From: Fidelibacterota bacterium
GTDB taxonomy: Bacteria; Fidelibacterota; UBA2242
DNA: 10,992 nt
Direction: 5' to 3'
NCBI GenBank assembly: GCA_023229045.1
Contig: JALOAB010000052.1
Location: 1 to 10,992 of the forward strand
The notes beneath the pieces were generated by a model. The model saw only the letters and a list, made by a program, of their open reading frames with translations, did not search any database and was not told where the DNA came from. Position numbers and translations under genes: made by a program. Of this stretch, positions 7,007 to 10,992 are shown piece by piece (position 1 is the stretch's first letter; each line of letters opens with the position of its first letter).

Positions 7007-8094
7007 TCGACATAGTCCTTTCCGGCATTCAGCTTATTTTGTTTGCGGATATTCTGCAATCTTTTCTTAGCCGCTAAAAACTCATTATAATTTGAGGTAA
7101 AAAAATGAGTATAGGTGCTATCGCCTTTTGAAATCATGTAAAGATAATTGGTTTTAGCCGGATTTAAAGTAGCCTGAATGGATTTCCAGCCCGGATTACT
7201 GACCGGTCCCGGCGGCAAGCCATAATGCAGATAGGTATTATACGGCGATTTGATCTTAAGATCGGACATCAGGAGTCGCCGGGGACTATCCGGAATTATG
7301 TACTGGATAGTCGGACAGGCTTCCAGACGAATCCGCCTACGCAGACGGTTATAATACAAAGAAGCCACGATCGGTCGTTCAAAATTCACCTGAACTTCGC
7401 CTTCTACGATCGAAGCTAAGGTAATAACCTGGTGTAAATTATAACCTCTGCGTTTAATCTCTTGCCGGACGGAATCGTTGACCACTTCCTTAAAACGGCT
7501 CACCATCCGCCGAATAACGTATTCCGGCGAATCGCCTTCCAGCAAATCATACGAATCCGGAAAAAGATAGCCCTCCAGATTATCAGCCGCAATCCCCAAC
7601 TCATGCGTAAAATTCGGATCCATGATCTTTTTCATAAATCCTTCAGCCGAAACACCGATCCGTTTTTCGAGCAATTTGGCGATTTCGCGAGATCGCAAAC
7701 CTTCCGGTATCGTTACGCGCACCGTTTCAACCTCCCAATCGCTGAGTGTTTTGATCAATTCATAATAATTGGAAGCTCTTTTCAAATTAAAGCGGCCGGC
7801 GCGTAATTTGCGCCCTTTCCGCATCATTTTGGTTGCCAGGATAAACCGCGATCGATTTTCAATTATATTCTGGTCCTGCAAATAGGTTGCAATCTCTTGC
7901 AGGCTGGCGTTGGGCTGAATTGTGACGATCCGGTTTAAATTGCGCAGGTTCAGCGGGGTCGCCAACATTGCGAAATAGACGATCGCTAACAAGAATAGAA
8001 CGATTAAAGGAGCATAAATTTGCGGATGACTCCTGGCAAAATCGAACCACTTATTGATTTTTCTAATAGCTTCTGTAAACTTAGGCACTTTCAT
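7003..8094 (-). CDS. mltG: Endolytic murein transglycosylase MltG (YceG-like)
   Basis: MltG is an inner-membrane lytic transglycosylase that cuts nascent glycan strands in the periplasm and so helps set glycan length. Seen: a short basic cytoplasmic N-terminus, one membrane anchor (about 26-45), a LysM-like region (about 55-110), and the catalytic YceG domain (about 125-340). The catalytic glutamate is E231 in LASIVEGEV, equivalent to E218 of E. coli. Other conserved stretches are LEGYLFPDSY (173-182), ASLYYNRL (244-251), LEACPTIQY (257-265) and YGLPPGPVSNPG (291-302). Length (363) is normal. It follows the site-2 protease by 15 bp and overlaps pcrA by 4 bp. The ATG at 8094 has AGGA only one base upstream. 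The GTG at 8088, which gives MPKFTEAIRK, has the same AGGA at an ideal 7-nt spacing and may be the true start. Confidence 0.95.
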   Translation of the reverse strand: MKVPKFTEAIRKINKWFDFARSHPQIYAPLIVLFLLAIVYFAMLATPLNLRNLNRIVTIQPNASLQEIATYLQDQNIIENRSRFILATKMMRKGRKLRAGRFNLKRASNYYELIKTLSDWEVETVRVTIPEGLRSREIAKLLEKRIGVSAEGFMKKIMDPNFTHELGIAADNLEGYLFPDSYDLLEGDSPEYVIRRMVSRFKEVVNDSVRQEIKRRGYNLHQVITLASIVEGEVQVNFERPIVASLYYNRLRRRIRLEACPTIQYIIPDSPRRLLMSDLKIKSPYNTYLHYGLPPGPVSNPGWKSIQATLNPAKTNYLYMISKGDSTYTHFFTSNYNEFLAAKKRLQNIRKQNKLNAGKDYVD

Positions 8095-8109
8095 TTCCTA
8101 TAAGTGATT

Positions 8110-9159
8110 TCAGGTTTTAAAAGGGACCGGGATAAATGTCAGTATGAAAATAGTCAAGGCTGTCAGACCGATCAATTTTTCGCGCACAGTCAATGGCTTG
8201 TAATCATCAATGATCGGCGGATGTTTCACTCTCACCAGAAAAAAAACCAGAGCCCCCCAAACCAGCCAATTAAGCGACAGAAACGCCAGAGCCCCGGTTG
8301 CGATTAAAGCGCCCCACGCTATATAAATTGACTTTTTCCCAAGTAAGGCGTGCGCGATATGACCGCCATCCAGTTGCCCAATCGGCAGAAGGTTCAACAT
8401 GGTTACCAGCATCCCGATCCAGGCCGCAAAACCAACCGGGTGCAACAAAATATCCTGTCCAGGTTCCAATCCGGGGAAAATCACCGCTGAGGCAATTTTC
8501 ATTATAATTGAGTCACCTAACTGGATTCCGTCGGCTTCGGCTAACGGGACGACTTCAGATAAAGCCAAACCGATAAATAAAGCCGGCGTCGCCACCAGAA
8601 AACCGAATATCGGTCCGGCCGCTCCGATTTCCAACAGGGCGCGCCGCTGTCTGACCGGCGAACGCATTTTAATAAAAGCCCCGAAAGTTCCGATAAAGGT
8701 CGGCGCCGGAATGAAATATGGCAGAGTCGCATCAACGTGATGCTTGCGGGCGAAGCTAAAGTGCCCCAGCTCATGAACGCCCAGGATAGCCAAAAGTGTC
8801 AGACTGAATGGAATACCCTTCACAACTGTCAGAGGCTGTGTAAACGGATTGGCGCCTTCCATCATAGCGCCAGCCATTAAAGTCGTATAAACCGTCAACA
8901 GAAATAAAATCAGATGAATCTTCGATATCCGTCTTTCGGTTCCGATGGTTTTAATTAAAAAAAGATCGGCTTGATTATCCTTGAACTTTTTTATTGAATG
9001 GATCAGACCGCCGGAATGACGGGCGATCGATCGCAGAGACGTCTTATCGCGTTGACGACCTTCAATGACCAGATTCCATCCTTCTTCCCTAACCCGTATG
9101 ACTTCTATCCACTGGCTGAGGTATGAGATAATGTTTTGCTTTGTAGTTTCATCTAACAT
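8110..9159 (-). CDS. Site-2 protease family (peptidase M50) intramembrane metalloprotease
   Basis: This is a zinc metalloprotease that cuts substrates within the membrane. In 349 residues it has the zinc-binding HELGH (129-133) on one helix and the third-ligand motif NLLPIGQLDGGH (256-267) on another. Between them lie YFIPAP (148-153) and GTFGAFIKMRSP (157-168). About six to seven membrane segments are visible, the first near 82-100. Residues 1-78 form a soluble, charged, presumably cytoplasmic domain of no recognised family. There is no PDZ domain and no CBS domain, unlike RseP and SpoIVFB. The sequence resembles the EGY/archaeal-type group of M50 proteases. It is first in the operon with mltG and pcrA. 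No anti-sigma or sigma gene is adjacent, so the substrate cannot be guessed. No Shine-Dalgarno sequence precedes the ATG. Confidence 0.92.
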   Translation of the reverse strand: MLDETTKQNIISYLSQWIEVIRVREEGWNLVIEGRQRDKTSLRSIARHSGGLIHSIKKFKDNQADLFLIKTIGTERRISKIHLILFLLTVYTTLMAGAMMEGANPFTQPLTVVKGIPFSLTLLAILGVHELGHFSFARKHHVDATLPYFIPAPTFIGTFGAFIKMRSPVRQRRALLEIGAAGPIFGFLVATPALFIGLALSEVVPLAEADGIQLGDSIIMKIASAVIFPGLEPGQDILLHPVGFAAWIGMLVTMLNLLPIGQLDGGHIAHALLGKKSIYIAWGALIATGALAFLSLNWLVWGALVFFLVRVKHPPIIDDYKPLTVREKLIGLTALTIFILTFIPVPFKT

Positions 9160-9200
9160 GGTTTTTTTCTATCAGTTCGAAAAGCTCGAAAAACTTACAA

Positions 9201-9228
9201 AAAACCGCCCTAAAATCAATCAAATAAT
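9201..9228 (-). promoter_or_regulatory. Weak candidate promoter for the protease-mltG-pcrA operon
   Basis: On the minus strand a TTGATT hexamer is followed by 16 bp and TAAGTT, upstream of the protease ATG at 9159. The -10 match is poor (3 of 6). Positions are approximate. Between this site and the ATG lies a pair of TCGAAAA direct repeats (9177-9183 and 9186-9192). They overlap an inverted repeat, TTCGA-5 bp-TCGAA (9176-9190), that could be an operator. This rests on pattern matching only. Confidence 0.22.
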
Positions 9229-9231
9229 TCT

Positions 9232-9259
9232 TTGAGTTGTGATTGGCGATGCTTATGTT
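9232..9259 (+). promoter_or_regulatory. Candidate promoter for the MATE transporter gene
   Basis: TTGAGT (9232-9237) and TATGTT (9254-9259) are separated by 16 bp. The predicted transcript would start near 9266. That is only 8 bases before the TTG at 9274 but about 38 before the ATG at 9304, which favours the ATG as start codon. The hexamers match the sigma70 consensus only moderately. Confidence 0.28.
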
Positions 9260-9303
9260 TTCGCCCATTATGATTGAACCTATCAAAATATCGTTATTTA
9301 AAC

Positions 9304-10743
9304 ATGACCGTTTGGAATCCGATTGTTAGACGCTGGAGCGCTGAGGCAGGTTACAAGCAGGTTCTGATCCTGGCTATTCCGTTGATTTTGTCGACGGCGG
9401 CCTGGTCTTTACAACATTTCATCGATCGGATGTTTCTGGCCTGGTACTCTACCGAAGCCATTGCCGCCGCCATGCCCGCCGGTCTGCTGAATTTCACCTT
9501 CATGAGTCTCTTTACCGGGACCGCTAGTTATGTCAGCACTTTTGTTGCCCAATATCACGGAGCCGGACAGCATAAAATGTTCGGTCGGATACTCTGGCAG
9601 GGAATTTACATCGCCATTATCGGCGGCATTTTTCATTTTGGATTAATTCCGTTAGCCGACTCATTTTTCAGAATTGTCGGACATCAGGAATTGGTTCGGG
9701 AATACGAGACTATTTATTTCAAATACCTTTGTTTGGGAGCTTTCCCGGCGATCGCGGCTTCCGCTCTGGCTGGATTTTACAGCGGTCGTGGTCATACTCT
9801 GCCCATTATGTGGATCAACATCATTGCCACACTAGTCAATCTCACTTTTGATTATATCCTGATTTTTGGTCATCTCGGATTTCCGGAAATGGGTATGAAA
9901 GGCGCGGCAATTGCGACGGTGCTCTCCGCAATAGCATCATTTTTATGCTATGTTGTACTGATCTTCCGACCTAAGTATAACCGTTCGAGCGGTACGCTAA
10001 GCGACTGGCGATTTAATCGCAAACTTTTTATGCGTTTAATTTACTTTGGATTTCCGAACGGGATTCAATTCTTTCTCGATATCGCCGGTTTCACAATCTT
10101 TCTATTAATGCTCGGACGGTTGGGTACAATCCAAATGGCGGCCACCAATGTCGCCTTTAACATCAACAACCTGGCCTTTATGCCGATGACCGGATTCAGC
10201 GTCGCCGTCGCAGTTCTGGTTGGGCAGTCGCTCGGAAAAAATCGTCCGGATTTGGCGCGGCGCAGTACCTATTCCTGTTTTCATATCACCCTTTTATACA
10301 TGTGTTTAACGATAGCGGCTTTTCTGCTGATCCCGGAAATATTCATCAAACCATTTATTTACCGCGCCGACCCGATCACTTATGCGGAAATTAAAAGTAC
10401 GGTGATGATTCTCCTGCGGTTCGTGGCGCTCTACACATTTTTCGATACATTCAATATCATCTTTTCCGGCGCAATTAAAGGCGCCGGTGATACGCGTTTT
10501 GTAATGTATATGTTGCTGGTTCTCTCGCTCGGAGTTTTAGTTATACCCTCTTACATCGTAATTGTCATTTTACATAAAAATTTATTGGCCGCCTGGACCT
10601 GCGCTACAATCTATATCAGCGTCCTCGGCTTAGCCTTTTTCCTGCGCTTTCTTGGCGGAAAATGGCAGACAATGCGGGTGATTGAGACCCCGGCTCCTCG
10701 ATTGCCCTCTTCTTTTCCTGAAGTACCCACTCCTGACCTTTAA
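9304..10743 (+). CDS. MATE-family multidrug efflux transporter (NorM-like)
   Basis: This inner-membrane antiporter is likely to export cationic or aromatic compounds against a Na+ or H+ gradient. From the ATG it is 479 residues with about twelve membrane segments in two homologous halves, the usual MATE size. Recognisable stretches are DRMFLAWYSTEAIAA (41-55), GRGHTLPIMWINIIAT (161-176), PEMGMKGAAIAT (194-205), VGQSLGKNRPDLA (306-318) and IKGAGDTRF (391-399). D41, D259 and D381 appear to fall where Vibrio NorM has its ion-coupling D36, E255 and D371, which supports the NorM branch over DinF. The frame extends to a TTG at 9274 right after an in-frame TGA. I prefer the ATG at 9304 because of promoter position, though neither start has a clear ribosome-binding site. 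A proline-rich tail (462-479) ends the protein. The gene is divergent from the M50 protease gene. The substrate is unknown. Confidence 0.93.
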   Translation: MTVWNPIVRRWSAEAGYKQVLILAIPLILSTAAWSLQHFIDRMFLAWYSTEAIAAAMPAGLLNFTFMSLFTGTASYVSTFVAQYHGAGQHKMFGRILWQGIYIAIIGGIFHFGLIPLADSFFRIVGHQELVREYETIYFKYLCLGAFPAIAASALAGFYSGRGHTLPIMWINIIATLVNLTFDYILIFGHLGFPEMGMKGAAIATVLSAIASFLCYVVLIFRPKYNRSSGTLSDWRFNRKLFMRLIYFGFPNGIQFFLDIAGFTIFLLMLGRLGTIQMAATNVAFNINNLAFMPMTGFSVAVAVLVGQSLGKNRPDLARRSTYSCFHITLLYMCLTIAAFLLIPEIFIKPFIYRADPITYAEIKSTVMILLRFVALYTFFDTFNIIFSGAIKGAGDTRFVMYMLLVLSLGVLVIPSYIVIVILHKNLLAAWTCATIYISVLGLAFFLRFLGGKWQTMRVIETPAPRLPSSFPEVPTPDL

Positions 10744-10832
10744 TCGATTTTTCCGGCGCTTAAACTTCCGCTATAACCGCTCATCCATAACGGGTTGTTA
10801 TCGACCAATTCGCCGGACAACTTTTGTGGGTC

Positions 10833-10860
10833 TTGATCAGTCTATACAACATTGTATGAG
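10833..10860 (+). promoter_or_regulatory. Candidate promoter with embedded palindrome before the last gene
   Basis: TTGATC (10833-10838) and TATGAG (10855-10860) are 16 bp apart. Within the spacer and the -10 lies a near-perfect 14-bp palindrome, ATACAA-CA-TTGTAT (10844-10857), whose position would suit a repressor site. The rest of the gap after the MATE gene (10744-10832) holds only an imperfect structure: CCGGCG (10753-10758) and CGCCGG (10811-10816) around a weak inner stem. No RNA gene is recognised there. Confidence 0.25.
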
Positions 10861-10890
10861 AACCAACAAAAACAAAGAAAGAAAAGAGCG

Positions 10891-10992
10891 ATGAGAAGGA
10901 CACTGACTTATCTTCTGATTTTTATTTTGCCTTATGCAGTGTGGGGTAAATTGACCAGTGAGGAACTGGACGTCTTAAGGACGCGCTCGGCT
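10891..10992 (+). CDS. Secreted protein of unknown function, N-terminal fragment
   Basis: The frame is open from the ATG at 10891 to the right edge (34 codons). The start MRRTLTYLLIFILPYAVWG is a classic signal peptide: basic residues, a hydrophobic core and a small residue near the likely cleavage site. The visible mature part is KLTSEELDVLRTRSA, which is hydrophilic and not diagnostic of any family. The ribosome-binding region is purine-rich (GAAAAGAG) but not a clean Shine-Dalgarno. A separate candidate promoter lies upstream, so it need not be co-transcribed with the MATE gene. The gene is plausible because of the signal peptide; its function cannot be told from this fragment. Confidence 0.55.
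   Translation, partial: MRRTLTYLLIFILPYAVWGKLTSEELDVLRTRSA

Noticed and set aside
7003..8094. Cys in LEACPTIQY of MltG, where many homologues have Asp, as an abnormal substitution
   Set aside because: As I recall, variants with Cys at this position exist in other MltG proteins, and the catalytic Glu is intact, so this is not a sign of inactivation.
10753..10816. CCGGCG...CGCCGG inverted repeat after the MATE gene as a terminator
   Set aside because: The arms are 52 bp apart with a weak inner stem and no following U-tract. It could easily be chance, so it is mentioned only as gap content.
10682..10894. 70-codon open frame overlapping the end of the MATE gene and running into the last gene
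   Set aside because: It starts inside the MATE coding region in another frame, is arginine-rich with no domain, and collides with the signal-peptide ORF that begins at 10891.

Overview
The window is a compact, gene-dense stretch of a bacterial chromosome from a Gram-negative (double-membrane) organism. It has an outer-membrane-type barrel protein, several signal peptides, and a DUF4159/DUF4175 gene pair. That pair, with moderate GC, poor Shine-Dalgarno sequences and several TTG/GTG-type starts, suggests an uncultivated lineage near the FCB superphylum (Calditrichota, KSB1 or Marinimicrobia-like). The placement is inference from gene content. No rRNA, tRNA, CRISPR array, transposase or phage gene is visible.

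Left block (1-2225, minus strand): a DUF4159 protein is followed with no gap by a DUF4175-like membrane protein that runs off the left edge. In other genomes these families sit beside MoxR/DUF58/BatA genes, which would lie outside the window to the left. A divergent promoter region (about 2226-2395) separates this block from the next.

Second block (2396-4678, plus strand): an unusual outer-membrane protein that joins a beta-barrel-like region, TPR-like helices and a BamE/SmpA-like C-terminal domain. It abuts rnhA (RNase HI) stop-to-start (TAGATG). Between rnhA and the convergent pcrA lies a foldback element of about 92 bp with two hairpins and short terminal inverted repeats. It is the most repeat-like object here.

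Third block (4790-9159, minus strand): an apparent operon runs site-2 protease (M50), then mltG (endolytic murein transglycosylase), then pcrA/uvrD (SF1A helicase with a C-terminal Tudor-like domain). mltG and pcrA overlap by 4 bp through a TTGA junction.

Right block (9304-10992, plus strand): a NorM-type MATE efflux transporter is followed, after about 150 bp of non-coding DNA, by the first 34 codons of a secreted protein of unknown function.

Most genes are conserved housekeeping or envelope genes, and I see no clear new defence or mobile system. The points most worth a second look are the barrel-TPR-BamE fusion, the two-hairpin element, and the uncharacterised DUF4159/DUF4175 pair.
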